Below are positions 55,071 to 63,367 of a stretch of DNA of 64,000 nt, piece by piece. Numbering within the stretch: the stretch's first letter is position 1; every line of letters starts with the position of its first letter. Under the pieces are notes generated by a model. The model searched no databases and was not told the DNA's origin. It saw nothing but the letters and a program-made list of their open reading frames with translations. The stretch is from Pseudomonadota bacterium (GTDB lineage Bacteria; Pseudomonadota; Gammaproteobacteria; Burkholderiales; JABEVD01). Both the position numbers and the translations under genes were made by a program. The stretch spans positions 43,134-107,133 of the forward strand of contig JAKBJU010000007.1 of NCBI GenBank assembly GCA_021835845.1, written 5' to 3'.

Positions 55071-55562
55071 TCAGAGCAGTTTGCTGACGATGTCGCCAAG
55101 TTCCGCTTCTGGCCATGCGCCGGCGTGGGTTGCGGCCAATCCGCCTTTTCTGTCGAAAACCACGGTATAGGGGAGCGCCGAGAGGTTCAGCACGGACGAA
55201 TCCTGATCGACCAGTACAGGATAGTTCACGCCGATAGACCGCGCAAACGCACCTGCCTTGTCCGGACTGTCGAGGGCTATCCCCACGAAAACCAGCCCCC
55301 TGTCGCGATACTTTCCCTGGAGATCGACGAATCCCGGCATCTCGGCGCGGCAGGGGGGGCACCACGACGCCCAGAAATTGACAACGAGCACCTTGCCCTG
55401 CCATTGGGAAATCGACTGGGGCTTCCCGCCGAGATCGGGCAGGCTCGCCTTCAGGACGGCTTCCATCCGGCTTTTCTCCTCCGCGCCGGGAGACCTGGGA
55501 TAATACACGTAGCCGAGCAGCAGAACGATGGCGAAGAGGGCGAAAATGCCGAACCGCTTCAT
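55071..55562 (-). CDS. TlpA-like thiol:disulfide oxidoreductase
   Basis: A 163-residue membrane-anchored thioredoxin-fold protein: anchor FGIFALFAIVLLLGYVYY, then VLVVNFWASWCPPCRAEMPG with Cys68 and Cys71, and the cis-proline LPYTVVFDRKGGL. The periplasmic domain should reduce disulfides, for example in cytochrome c assembly. It overlaps dsbD by four bases and probably receives electrons from it. Confidence 0.94.
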   Translation of the reverse strand: MKRFGIFALFAIVLLLGYVYYPRSPGAEEKSRMEAVLKASLPDLGGKPQSISQWQGKVLVVNFWASWCPPCRAEMPGFVDLQGKYRDRGLVFVGIALDSPDKAGAFARSIGVNYPVLVDQDSSVLNLSALPYTVVFDRKGGLAATHAGAWPEAELGDIVSKLL

Positions 55563-57337
55563 GACAATCCCGCATCGAGGGCAGCGAGAAAGGCGCCGCT
55601 GTCCTGCCCCCCGACCAGATGCAGCGTATCGTTCCCATTCCTGTCGAAGAAGATGATGCCGGGAGGACCGAACAGCTTGAATTTCCTGAGCAGCTCGGCG
55701 TCCTCCGGGGAATTTTCCGTCACGTCCGCCTGCAGCAGAACCGTTCCCGCAAGCTTGGCCTTCACTCTGGGATCGGCGAATGCGGTGCGCTCCATTTCCT
55801 TGCAGGATATGCACCAATCAGCATAAAAATCGAGCATGACAGGGCGTCCGCGGCTTTGCGCGAGACGATCCTGGAGTTCGGCAAAGTTCCTGATTCTGTC
55901 GAAATGCAGTGAATCCTGCGCGGCGCCCGCCGTCCTTAATCCCGCAAGCGGCTGCAGGATGTCCCGCCCGCCGCTCAACGCGCCCGCGAGGAGCGCAACC
56001 CCGATGAGCAGCGCAATCACGCCCAGCCCCTTCCCCAGCTTCTTGAAGCCGGATGCCTCACAGGGAAGCGGATCTATTGCATGCAGATAGATCGCGGAAA
56101 CGATGAGCAATGCCGCCCAAAGCAGCATGTTCGCAACAGCAGGGATGAGGGGGGACACGATCCAGATCGCAAGCCCCAGCAGCACGACGCCGAAGAAATT
56201 CTTGACCGACTGCATCCATGGCCCTGCCTTGGGCAGAAGGGAACCGGCGGAAACGCCTATCGCCAGAAGGGGCAGCCCCATCCCGATTCCCATTGCGAAG
56301 AGCGCCGCCCCCCCCAGAAACACATCATGGGTCTTGCCTATGTAAAGCAGCGCGCCTGCCAGGGGAGCTGCGCAGCATGGGCCCACAATCAGGGCGGAGA
56401 GCGCCCCCATCAGAAACACCCCGGAGAGATGTCCGCCCCGCAGCCTGTTGCTCGCATCCGACAGCCTGCTCTGGAGAAAGGTCGGCAATTGCAGCTCGTA
56501 GAATCCGAACATGGAAAGCGCAAGCAACACGAAAAGGAGTGCAAAGGAACCCAGAACCCAGGGGTTCTGCAATGCATCCGAAACCAGCACGCCCGAAAAG
56601 CCGGCTGCCACTCCCGCGATAGAGTAGACGATGGCCAGCCCCAGCACATAGGCGAGCGAGAGAAAAAAACCCTTCGACCTCGTCATTTTCCCGCCATGCC
56701 CCACGATGATGCCGGAGAGGATGGGAATCATGGGGAAAGTGCATGGCGTGAGCGCAAGCAGCAGGCCGAATCCGGCAAAGCTGAGCAGGATCAGCCAGTA
56801 GTTTCCTCCCTTGAAGAGGGATTCGATCTTCGAGGAATCGTCCACCCTTGCCGCCCCCGCCGCGGGCAACTGCAGATCATATTTCGCCGAAATCGGCTCG
56901 TAACACAAGCCTTTCTCGCTGCAGCCCTGATAGGTGGCGACGAGGGTGAGCTTGCCAGAAGCCCCGCTTTCCCTGTCGATGGCGACGATCGCCCGGAAGG
57001 GATGGTGATAGACTTCGGTGCGCCCGAGATTGAGATCGTCCTTCATTTCCCCCGCAGGCAGATCGACGCGCGCGATCTTGAGGCCGGGTGCATCCTGCAA
57101 ATCGAATTTCAATCTGGCGCGATACAGGTAATAACCTTCGGCAGGCGCAAAATCGACAGCAACCGAATTGCCGTCGCGGGCTGCGGCATTGACCTTGAAG
57201 GCCTCTTCGGGTTTCAGGAATTTGGGGGATTTGCCGAAAATATCCGACTTGAGCGTGGAAAACAGGGATGACGGCTCCGCGTGACATACGCTGGCCAAAC
57301 ACAGAAAAAGGGTTAGAATAGTGCGATGAAGGAACAT
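55559..57337 (-). CDS. dsbD: Thiol:disulfide interchange protein DsbD
   Basis: The 592-residue protein has a signal peptide, an N-terminal immunoglobulin-like domain (YQGCSEKGLCYEPI with its cysteine pair), eight membrane segments (LLLALTPCTFPMIPILSGII and GPCCAAPLAGALLYIGK carry the membrane cysteines) and a C-terminal thioredoxin domain with DFYADWCISCKEMERTAF. It moves reducing power from cytosolic thioredoxin to the periplasm. Thirteen bases after cutA. Confidence 0.97.
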   Translation of the reverse strand: MFLHRTILTLFLCLASVCHAEPSSLFSTLKSDIFGKSPKFLKPEEAFKVNAAARDGNSVAVDFAPAEGYYLYRARLKFDLQDAPGLKIARVDLPAGEMKDDLNLGRTEVYHHPFRAIVAIDRESGASGKLTLVATYQGCSEKGLCYEPISAKYDLQLPAAGAARVDDSSKIESLFKGGNYWLILLSFAGFGLLLALTPCTFPMIPILSGIIVGHGGKMTRSKGFFLSLAYVLGLAIVYSIAGVAAGFSGVLVSDALQNPWVLGSFALLFVLLALSMFGFYELQLPTFLQSRLSDASNRLRGGHLSGVFLMGALSALIVGPCCAAPLAGALLYIGKTHDVFLGGAALFAMGIGMGLPLLAIGVSAGSLLPKAGPWMQSVKNFFGVVLLGLAIWIVSPLIPAVANMLLWAALLIVSAIYLHAIDPLPCEASGFKKLGKGLGVIALLIGVALLAGALSGGRDILQPLAGLRTAGAAQDSLHFDRIRNFAELQDRLAQSRGRPVMLDFYADWCISCKEMERTAFADPRVKAKLAGTVLLQADVTENSPEDAELLRKFKLFGPPGIIFFDRNGNDTLHLVGGQDSGAFLAALDAGLS

Positions 57338-57349
57338 ACTATGGCTCTG

Positions 57350-57664
57350 TCAGAGTGTCCGGGATTCGATCCACCGCATGTATTCCGGCAAACCGCTGGA
57401 GAGAGAGACCGCAACGATTTCCGGAAGTTCATAGGGGTGGCTCTCCCGGATTGCGGCTTCGACCTTGCCGTAATGCTGCGCCAGCGTCTTGATCAGAAGC
57501 GGCACTTCGGCGGTCGATTCGGTTTTGCCTTCCCAGACGTAAACCGACTCGCACTCGGCCAGGATGTTCACGCAGGCCGCCAGCCGGGATTCAACGAGCT
57601 TCCTTGCCAGGGAGGCAGCCTGCCCCCTGTCCGGCAGGTTGGTGATGACGAGCATTGCTTCCAT
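57350..57664 (-). CDS. cutA: Divalent-cation tolerance protein CutA
   Basis: The 104-residue CutA1 protein has MLVITNLPDRGQAASLARKL, LAACVNILAECESVYVWEGK and SHPYELPEIVAVSLSSGLPE. It forms trimers; the role in copper tolerance is debated. It is divergent from fxsA with only 11 bases between the two start codons, so each promoter must lie inside the other gene. Confidence 0.95.
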   Translation of the reverse strand: MEAMLVITNLPDRGQAASLARKLVESRLAACVNILAECESVYVWEGKTESTAEVPLLIKTLAQHYGKVEAAIRESHPYELPEIVAVSLSSGLPEYMRWIESRTL

Positions 57665-57675
57665 GGGAAACCATC

Positions 57676-58026
57676 TTGAAAAATCTGCTGTTCATTTTAC
57701 TCGGTTTTTCCTTCCTGGAAATTTATTTTCTGATCAAGCTGGCCGACCATATCGGCGGCTTGCCCGTGATGTTGCTGCTGGCTGCTAGCGCATTTGCGGG
57801 CTGGCAATTGATCAAAAGCGAATTCCATGTGCTCCTGAACCGGGCATTCGCCCCCTCTTCGCCATTCCTTGGCGAATTCCCGGCAACCCGGCTGATTGCC
57901 GGGATATTGCTGATCATTCCCGGCATCATCTCCGACATTGTCGCCATCGTTCTGCTTCTCTGGCCGAGGAAACCGCAGGAACCCGATTCCGGCATCATAG
58001 AAGGCCGCTTCCACAGGATGGACTAG
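57676..58026 (+). CDS. fxsA: FxsA-family membrane protein
   Basis: A protein of about 116 residues with four hydrophobic segments: NLLFILLGFSFLEIYFLIKL, VMLLLAASAFAGWQLI, and LIAGILLIIPGIISDIVAIV. These are the FxsA (suppressor of F exclusion) signatures. I prefer TTG 57676 with GGGA upstream; TTG 57655 would overlap cutA start. Its tail overlaps the epimerase gene end by 32 bases, convergent. Confidence 0.88.
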   Translation: MKNLLFILLGFSFLEIYFLIKLADHIGGLPVMLLLAASAFAGWQLIKSEFHVLLNRAFAPSSPFLGEFPATRLIAGILLIIPGIISDIVAIVLLLWPRKPQEPDSGIIEGRFHRMD

Positions 58027-58876
58027 GGTCCAATCCGCCGGAAATGCGGGGATATTTCAGGACGACTCCGAGCTCCTTCTTCATCCTGGAATTGTCGAGC
58101 CGCCGCGATTCGGACATGAAAGAATACATCGATTCCGGAACAGCCTTCCTGAGTTCGTCCCTGGGCAGCCGCTGCGGCAGGGGAAGCCCGAACTTTCGCG
58201 CCAGGAAATCGAAATAATCCCCCATCTTCATTGAAGAATCGTCGCTGACATTGTAGATCCGGCCGTTCGCCCCGCATCGCAGCGCCCTGACTGCGGCACG
58301 CGCAAGATCTTCTGCGTGGATATGGTTGGTATAAACATCGTCGCACTCCCGCAGCACTGGCAGGGAAAGCCTGGACAGCGAAATCCTTTCCTTGGAATAA
58401 ATTCCCGGAACGCGCAGGATGCAGACGGAAATCCCGTTTCTTCTGCCCCATTGCCTGATGCTCATTTCGGCATCCCGCCGGCGAACGGCGCGCAAGGTTT
58501 GCGGATGGGCTGGCCGCGTTTCGGCAACGAGTTCGCCGCCGCAATCGCCGTAAACGCCGCTGGTGCTGATATAGACCAGGCGATGTGGTACGATAGCGCA
58601 TTTTGTTAATGCTGCCAGCAGATTCCGCGTCCTGACATCCCGGCTGCCCCGGTTCCTGGGAGGCGCGAAATGAAGCACGTCGTGGGCGACTCCCGCAATC
58701 CTGGAAAGGCTAGAAGGATCGTCCAGATCGCCGAATATCGGCACAATGCCGTTCTTCCGCAACGCGCAGAAACGCTGCGGCGTGTGCGACAGTGCAAAAA
58801 GCCGGTAATGTGGCATCAGCAGGGCGGCTGCCCGCAGACCGATGTCCCCGCAGCCGACGACAAGAAGATTTCTCAT
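57995..58876 (-). CDS. NAD-dependent epimerase/dehydratase-like protein
   Basis: The 293-residue extended-SDR protein has a Rossmann start LLVVGCGDIGLRAAALLMPH, the HFAPPRN region, YISTSGVYGDCGG (serine of the active site; the YxxxK is not clear) and YTNHIHAEDLARAAVRAL. Similar YeeZ-like proteins are found widely; the reaction is unknown. Loss of a clear Tyr-Lys pair suggests it may bind rather than convert a sugar nucleotide. Confidence 0.85.
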   Translation of the reverse strand: MRNLLVVGCGDIGLRAAALLMPHYRLFALSHTPQRFCALRKNGIVPIFGDLDDPSSLSRIAGVAHDVLHFAPPRNRGSRDVRTRNLLAALTKCAIVPHRLVYISTSGVYGDCGGELVAETRPAHPQTLRAVRRRDAEMSIRQWGRRNGISVCILRVPGIYSKERISLSRLSLPVLRECDDVYTNHIHAEDLARAAVRALRCGANGRIYNVSDDSSMKMGDYFDFLARKFGLPLPQRLPRDELRKAVPESMYSFMSESRRLDNSRMKKELGVVLKYPRISGGLDPSPSCGSGLL

Positions 58877-58930
58877 ATCGAAAAGATTCTACATCATTAA
58901 TCGAACCATACCCGAACACAAGGGATCCCC

Positions 58931-59947
58931 ATGTCTTTCAGAATCACCATCAAATCCAGCCAGCACGCCTTCACGACAGAAGACGGCGAAACGATTCTGG
59001 ATGCCGCGCTCAGGGAAGGCTTCGACCTTCCCTACGGCTGCCGCAACGGCGCATGCGGCTCATGCAAGGGCAGGGTCGCCGAAGGCAGCGTGGAGCATGG
59101 CAAGCATGACAAGTCGGCGCTCAGCGAAGCGGAGATTGCCCAGGGCATGGCGCTCTTCTGCTGCGCGAAGCCGCTTTCCGATCTCGTCATCGAGTGCAGG
59201 GAAATCAGGGCAGCGAAGGATATCCAGGTGAAAACCCTGCCCTGCAGGGTGCAGAAAATGGAGCGCCTCGGGGAAAACACCATGGTGATCTATCTCAAGC
59301 TCCCTGCCAGCGAACGGCTCCAGTTTCTGGCCGGCCAGTATATCGACATCCTGCTGAAAGAAGGCAAGCGGCGCAGCTTTTCTCTCGCCAACGCCCCCCA
59401 CGACGACGAACTGCTCGAACTGCATGTCAGGAAAGTCGCGGGCGGAAATTTCAGCCTTCATGTCTTCAACGAAATGAAGGAAAAAGACATCCTCCGCTTC
59501 GAAGGCCCGCTCGGAACATTCAGTCTCGACGAGGACTCCGAAAAACCGATCGTCTTCGTGGCAAGCGGAACGGGGTTCGCGCCGATCAAGGGCATCGTCG
59601 AACATGCCTTCCATATCGGCATCCGGCGAAAAATGACCTTCTACTGGGGAGCCAACACGGCAGCCGATCTCTACATGCCCGACCTTCCGAGACAATGGGC
59701 GGAAGCGCACGACAACTTCAGCTTCATCCCGGTTCTTTCTTCGCCATTGCCCGAAGACGGCTGGACCGGCAGGACAGGCTTCGTCCATCTTGCCGTGATG
59801 GAGGATTTCAGCGACCTCTCGGGGCACCAGGTTTATGCGTGCGGTTCCCCGGTCGTGGTGCAGGCTGCCCACCAGGATTTCACTTCCCGGAGGGGCCTGC
59901 CGCAGGAAGCATTTTTCTCCGACGCATTCACTTTCTCCCCGAAATAG
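58931..59947 (+). CDS. 2Fe-2S ferredoxin/FAD/NAD(P) oxidoreductase (AscD/RfbI-like)
   Basis: A 338-residue fusion: a plant-type ferredoxin domain with LPYGCRNGACGSCKGR and FCCAKP, a FAD domain with FLAGQYIDILLKEGKRRSFS and an NAD(P) domain with IVFVASGTGFAPIKGIVEHA and YACGSPVVVQAA. CDP-6-deoxy-L-threo-D-glycero-4-hexulose-3-dehydrase reductases have this order, but the same layout serves many oxygenases. No dehydratase or oxygenase gene is adjacent, so the partner is unknown. The pfkB-like gene follows eight bases later. Confidence 0.9.
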   Translation: MSFRITIKSSQHAFTTEDGETILDAALREGFDLPYGCRNGACGSCKGRVAEGSVEHGKHDKSALSEAEIAQGMALFCCAKPLSDLVIECREIRAAKDIQVKTLPCRVQKMERLGENTMVIYLKLPASERLQFLAGQYIDILLKEGKRRSFSLANAPHDDELLELHVRKVAGGNFSLHVFNEMKEKDILRFEGPLGTFSLDEDSEKPIVFVASGTGFAPIKGIVEHAFHIGIRRKMTFYWGANTAADLYMPDLPRQWAEAHDNFSFIPVLSSPLPEDGWTGRTGFVHLAVMEDFSDLSGHQVYACGSPVVVQAAHQDFTSRRGLPQEAFFSDAFTFSPK

Positions 59948-59955
59948 GCATATCC

Positions 59956-60891
59956 ATGAACACACTGATTTGCGGATCGATCGCATACGACACCATCATG
60001 GTCTTCCATGACGAATTCAGAAAGCATATCCTGCCCGAACAGATCCACATTCTGAATGTGGCTTTCCTAGTCCCGGACATGAGGCGCGAATTCGGAGGCT
60101 GCGCGGGAAACATCGCCTACAACCTGAGGATGCTCGGCGGCAAACCGCTCATCATGGCAACCGTCGGAGACGATCATCAGCCCTACTCCTACCGGATGGA
60201 GAAATTCGGGTTCGATTGCAGCCATGTCCGCCATGTCGAGGGCTCATTCTGCGCCCAGGCCTTCATCACCACCGACATCAGGGACAACCAGATCACCGCC
60301 TTCCACCCGGGCGCGATGAATCACTCCCACCTCAATCGGGTTTCCGACGCAAAAAATGTCAGCCTCGGCATCATCTCCCCCGACGGACGGGAAGGCATGC
60401 TGCAGCATGCGAAGGAATTCTCCAGTGCAGGCATTCCCTTCATTTTCGACCCGGGCCAGGGAATGCCCATGTTCGATGGGGAGGAACTGATGAACTTCAT
60501 CGAGATGGCCGATTATGTGACCGTCAACGACTACGAGGCAAAGCTGCTCCAGGAAAAAACCGGGAAGAAAGTGGATGAGCTCGCGAAGCGGGTCACGGCA
60601 TTCATCGTCACCCTCGGCGCAGAAGGCTCCCTGATCTATTCGGAAGGCAGGGAAATCAGCATCCCCGCCGTCGAACCGGAAGCAGTCGTGGATCCCACCG
60701 GGTGCGGGGATGCCTATCGCGCAGGTCTCCTTTATGGCATTTCCAACGACCTCGACTGGCACAGAACCGGGCGGCTCGCATCCCTGCTGGGTTCGCTCAA
60801 GATCGCCAGCAGGGGGGGGCAGAACCATGAACTGGAGATGGACGAAATCAGGGCCCGCTACCGCAGCGCCTTCGGCGCCCCTCTGGAATAG
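59956..60891 (+). CDS. PfkB-family carbohydrate kinase (adenosine-kinase-like)
   Basis: A 311-residue kinase starting MNTLICGSIAYDTIMVFHDE. It has FGGCAGNIAYNLRMLGGKPL (motif 1), DYVTVNDYEAKLL, VTLGAEGSLIY and the catalytic motif VDPTGCGDAYRAGLLYG with its aspartate. The ribokinase fold phosphorylates a sugar or nucleoside; adenosine or a related compound is likely but unproven. The olsB Pho-box array begins 11 bases after its stop. Confidence 0.9.
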   Translation: MNTLICGSIAYDTIMVFHDEFRKHILPEQIHILNVAFLVPDMRREFGGCAGNIAYNLRMLGGKPLIMATVGDDHQPYSYRMEKFGFDCSHVRHVEGSFCAQAFITTDIRDNQITAFHPGAMNHSHLNRVSDAKNVSLGIISPDGREGMLQHAKEFSSAGIPFIFDPGQGMPMFDGEELMNFIEMADYVTVNDYEAKLLQEKTGKKVDELAKRVTAFIVTLGAEGSLIYSEGREISIPAVEPEAVVDPTGCGDAYRAGLLYGISNDLDWHRTGRLASLLGSLKIASRGGQNHELEMDEIRARYRSAFGAPLE

Positions 60892-60901
60892 AAGTCCCGG
60901 G

Positions 60902-60941
60902 CTGTCACCGAAATGTCATTGATCCGTCACCTGCCTGTCAC
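60902..60941 (+). promoter_or_regulatory. Pho-box array of four half-sites upstream of olsB
   Basis: Four 7-base direct repeats stand at exact 11-base spacing: CTGTCAC (60902), ATGTCAT (60913), CCGTCAC (60924) and CTGTCAC (60935). Against CTGTCAY they score 7, 6, 6 and 7 of 7. This equals two complete PHO boxes in tandem. A weak -10, ATTAAT, lies at 60950-60955. PhoB control of ornithine-lipid genes is known in Sinorhizobium. Confidence 0.88.
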
Positions 60942-60955
60942 CTGAGGAGATTAAT

Positions 60956-60985
60956 GTTTTACCGAATCCATATGGGAGGTAAAAC
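60956..60985 (+). promoter_or_regulatory. Leader hairpin that includes the olsB ribosome-binding site
   Basis: GTTTTACC (60956-60963) and GGTAAAAC (60978-60985) are perfectly complementary, and CCATATGG inside the loop can extend the fold. The right arm contains the end of the ribosome-binding site GGAGGT (60975-60980) and touches the ATG at 60986. It could limit translation initiation. Confidence 0.6.
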
Positions 60986-61762
60986 ATGCTTCTTCAGCAG
61001 TTCCAGGAATCGCAAGTCGGCGGCAAAAAGCTTTCGCTGCATTTTGCCAGATCCATGTCGGAAGTTCTGGAAGCACAGCGGCTGCGCCACCGCGTCTTCG
61101 TCGAGGAAATGGGGGCGCGCCTCCCCTCAAAGGAGGCGGGCGTGGACAGCGACATATTCGACCCCTTCTGCCAGCATCTTCTCGTGCGCGACGACACCAC
61201 CAACGAAGTGGTCGGCACTTATCGGATTCTCGACAGCCTGCAGGCGAAGAAGATCGGCGGATTCTATTCCGACGACGAGTTCGACCTGACTCGCCTCAAC
61301 CACCTGCGCGACAACATGGTCGAAGTGGGGCGCTCCTGCGTGCACCCCGATTACAGGAGCGGGGCCACCATCGCGCTGCTCTGGTCCGGGCTTGCGCAAT
61401 ACATGCAGGCGCACCATTATCAATACCTGATCGGCTGCGCGAGCATCGGCATGAGCGACGGCGGACACAATGCCGCCAGCGTCTTTCACAGAATCAGCGA
61501 GCGCAACCTCAGCCCTTCCGAATACCGCGTCTTTCCCCGCTGCGCCCTGCCCATGGATGCGCTCAATTGCAATCTCGCCCCCGCCCTTCCTCCGCTTCTG
61601 AAGGGCTATCTTCGCCTCGGCGCCTACGTGTGCGGCGATCCGGCATGGGATCCCGATTTCAATACCGCCGATCTTTTGATGATGCTGCCGCTCTCGAGGA
61701 TGTCTTCCCGTTATGAGAAACATTTCATGAGGAAATCGACCGCCCCCCTTATGGCCGATTAA
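60986..61762 (+). CDS. olsB: L-ornithine N-acyltransferase OlsB (3-hydroxyacyl-ACP dependent)
   Basis: The 258-residue GNAT-fold protein begins MLLQQFQESQVGGKKLSLHF and has the hemolysin/OlsB-type motifs AQRLRHRVFVEEMGA, CQHLLVRDDTTNEVVGTYRI, EVGRSCVHPDYRSGATIALL and LIGCASIGMSD. It makes lyso-ornithine lipid, completed by OlsA encoded 40 bases downstream. Ornithine lipids hold no phosphorus and replace phospholipids during phosphate starvation. A strong ribosome-binding site, partly in a hairpin, decides the start. Confidence 0.9.
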   Translation: MLLQQFQESQVGGKKLSLHFARSMSEVLEAQRLRHRVFVEEMGARLPSKEAGVDSDIFDPFCQHLLVRDDTTNEVVGTYRILDSLQAKKIGGFYSDDEFDLTRLNHLRDNMVEVGRSCVHPDYRSGATIALLWSGLAQYMQAHHYQYLIGCASIGMSDGGHNAASVFHRISERNLSPSEYRVFPRCALPMDALNCNLAPALPPLLKGYLRLGAYVCGDPAWDPDFNTADLLMMLPLSRMSSRYEKHFMRKSTAPLMAD

Positions 61763-61802
61763 CTTTCCTGGACTGGGAGAAGCGCTGGCTTTAGAATCGG
61801 GC

Positions 61803-62651
61803 ATGGCCTTCAGAAAGCATCACGCAGTCAGGGTATTGCGCCTGACGAGACTTGCAATCCATCTTGTCCGGGGCGTCTTGACCGTGGGGGCGGTCTTCCC
61901 GTACAGCGGCAAGGCGAGAAGGCAAAAAATGATCCGGCGCTGGTCGGCAAAGCTGCTCGGGATACTGAACGTCTCCCTCTCCGTTTCCGGCGATCCGCCG
62001 GCGGGGGGCTCCCTGCTCGTTGCCAACCATGTTTCCTGGCTCGACATCTACCTCATCAACAGCGTCTGCCCGCCCCGCTTCGTCGCAAAATCCGAAATCA
62101 GGAAATGGCCTGCGGTGGGATGGCTGAGCGAAAAAACCGGGGTGCTTTTCGTGGAAAGGGAAAGGCGTTCGGATGCCTCCAGAGTGGGCAGGGCAATTTC
62201 GGAAGCGATCGCCTCCGGAGACCTGATTGCGGTTTTTCCGGAAGGGACCACAAGCGACGGCCTGCGCATACTCAGCTTCAGGGCGCCATTGCTGGAACCT
62301 GCCCTGACCTGCAAGTCGAATCTCCATCCGGTTGCGCTGCGCTACGTCATGTCGAGCGGGGAAATCGACACCCGGGTCGCCTATGCCGGAGAAACCTCTT
62401 TCGGACAATCGCTGTGGACCATACTCGGGCAGGAAAAAATTCGCGCCGAAATCATTTTTGCAGAAGCCATCGAAGTCGCGGGACACAACAGGAAAACCCT
62501 TGCGAAACAGGCCGAATCCGTCATTGCGGCAGCACTAAATCTGCCCACGCCCGGCACGACACCTGAAACACCTGACGGTCTTCAAGGCGCACCGCGGAAA
62601 GCGCGCCCCCCCAAAGACAGCCCGTATCCAGCGCCATCAGACTCTCACTGA
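61803..62651 (+). CDS. olsA: Lyso-ornithine lipid O-acyltransferase OlsA / 1-acyl-glycerol-3-phosphate acyltransferase family
   Basis: The 282-residue PlsC-family protein has a membrane anchor (LTRLAIHLVRGVLTVGAVF) and motifs NHVSWLD (His76 and Asp81), GVLFVERERRSD and VFPEGTTSDG. Its place right behind olsB supports the ornithine-lipid role. The last 44 residues (from about GTTPETPDG) are proline-rich and encoded opposite the apaH end; the two genes overlap by 131 bases. Confidence 0.87.
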   Translation: MAFRKHHAVRVLRLTRLAIHLVRGVLTVGAVFPYSGKARRQKMIRRWSAKLLGILNVSLSVSGDPPAGGSLLVANHVSWLDIYLINSVCPPRFVAKSEIRKWPAVGWLSEKTGVLFVERERRSDASRVGRAISEAIASGDLIAVFPEGTTSDGLRILSFRAPLLEPALTCKSNLHPVALRYVMSSGEIDTRVAYAGETSFGQSLWTILGQEKIRAEIIFAEAIEVAGHNRKTLAKQAESVIAAALNLPTPGTTPETPDGLQGAPRKARPPKDSPYPAPSDSH

Positions 62652-63348
62652 GCACGAGCCCCAGGGCTGACCAGTGTCCGAATACGATCTTCGCCCCGGC
62701 CCAGGCCGGATCTTCCAGATCGAACCAAGGTTTGCAGCCCTCCGGAATTTTGTCCAGGCCGCCCTTGTGCGCGAATTCCATCTTTCCTTCAAGGGTGCAA
62801 AAGCGCATCCTGGTCATCGCGTTGACGACCACCCTGAGCCTGGCATGACCGGACAGCCCTTCCTCCCAGGAAGCGGGCTTGTTGCCGTACAGGTTGGCCA
62901 TGAAATCCCTGTAGTCCGGACCCTGCAGGGCCGCTTCGACTTCCCTCGCGAGGGAGGATGCCTTATCCACGCTCCAGGCGGGAAGCAGCCCGGCATGCAC
63001 CAGAACATGGCCGTTTTCCGCGTGAATCAGGGGGCGATGACGCAGCCAATGGATCAGTTCATCCCGGTCCGGAGCATCGAGAACATCCTGGAGCGTATCG
63101 CTGCCGTGCAGCTTTTCCAGGTGCTCGGCAACCATGAGCAGATGGAGGTCATGGTTGCCGAGCACCGTAACGGCGCTGCTTCCCAGGGATTTGACGAAGC
63201 GCAGCACCCCTGCCGAATCGGGTCCGCGGTTGACGAGATCGCCGACGAACCAGAGCCTGTCGCAGACCGGATCGAAGCCGATCAGGTCGACGAGCGCCCT
63301 GAGTTCATGGCTGCACCCCTGAACGTCGCCAATCGCATAAGTCGGCAT
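62521..63348 (-). CDS. apaH: Bis(5'-nucleosyl)-tetraphosphatase, symmetrical (ApaH)
   Basis: The 275-residue metallophosphoesterase has YAIGDVQGCSHEL, WFVGDLVNRGPDS, TVLGNHDLHLL, HAGLLPAWS and IVFGHWSALG. It splits Ap4A into two ADP and can remove RNA caps. A hairpin ends exactly at the base before its ATG. The 3' end runs through olsA on the other strand. Confidence 0.96.
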   Translation of the reverse strand: MPTYAIGDVQGCSHELRALVDLIGFDPVCDRLWFVGDLVNRGPDSAGVLRFVKSLGSSAVTVLGNHDLHLLMVAEHLEKLHGSDTLQDVLDAPDRDELIHWLRHRPLIHAENGHVLVHAGLLPAWSVDKASSLAREVEAALQGPDYRDFMANLYGNKPASWEEGLSGHARLRVVVNAMTRMRFCTLEGKMEFAHKGGLDKIPEGCKPWFDLEDPAWAGAKIVFGHWSALGLVLSESLMALDTGCLWGGALSAVRLEDRQVFQVSCRAWADLVLPQ

Positions 63349-63363
63349 GGGCGCTCAGCGCCC
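63349..63363 (-). terminator. Hairpin between cytochrome c5 and apaH
   Basis: GGGCGC and GCGCCC form a six-base perfect stem around three bases. The arm abuts the apaH ATG (63346-63348) and lies five bases after the cytochrome stop. No T-tract follows, so it is a weak terminator or a translational block of apaH, which has no visible ribosome-binding site. Confidence 0.45.
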
Positions 63364-63367
63364 GGAC

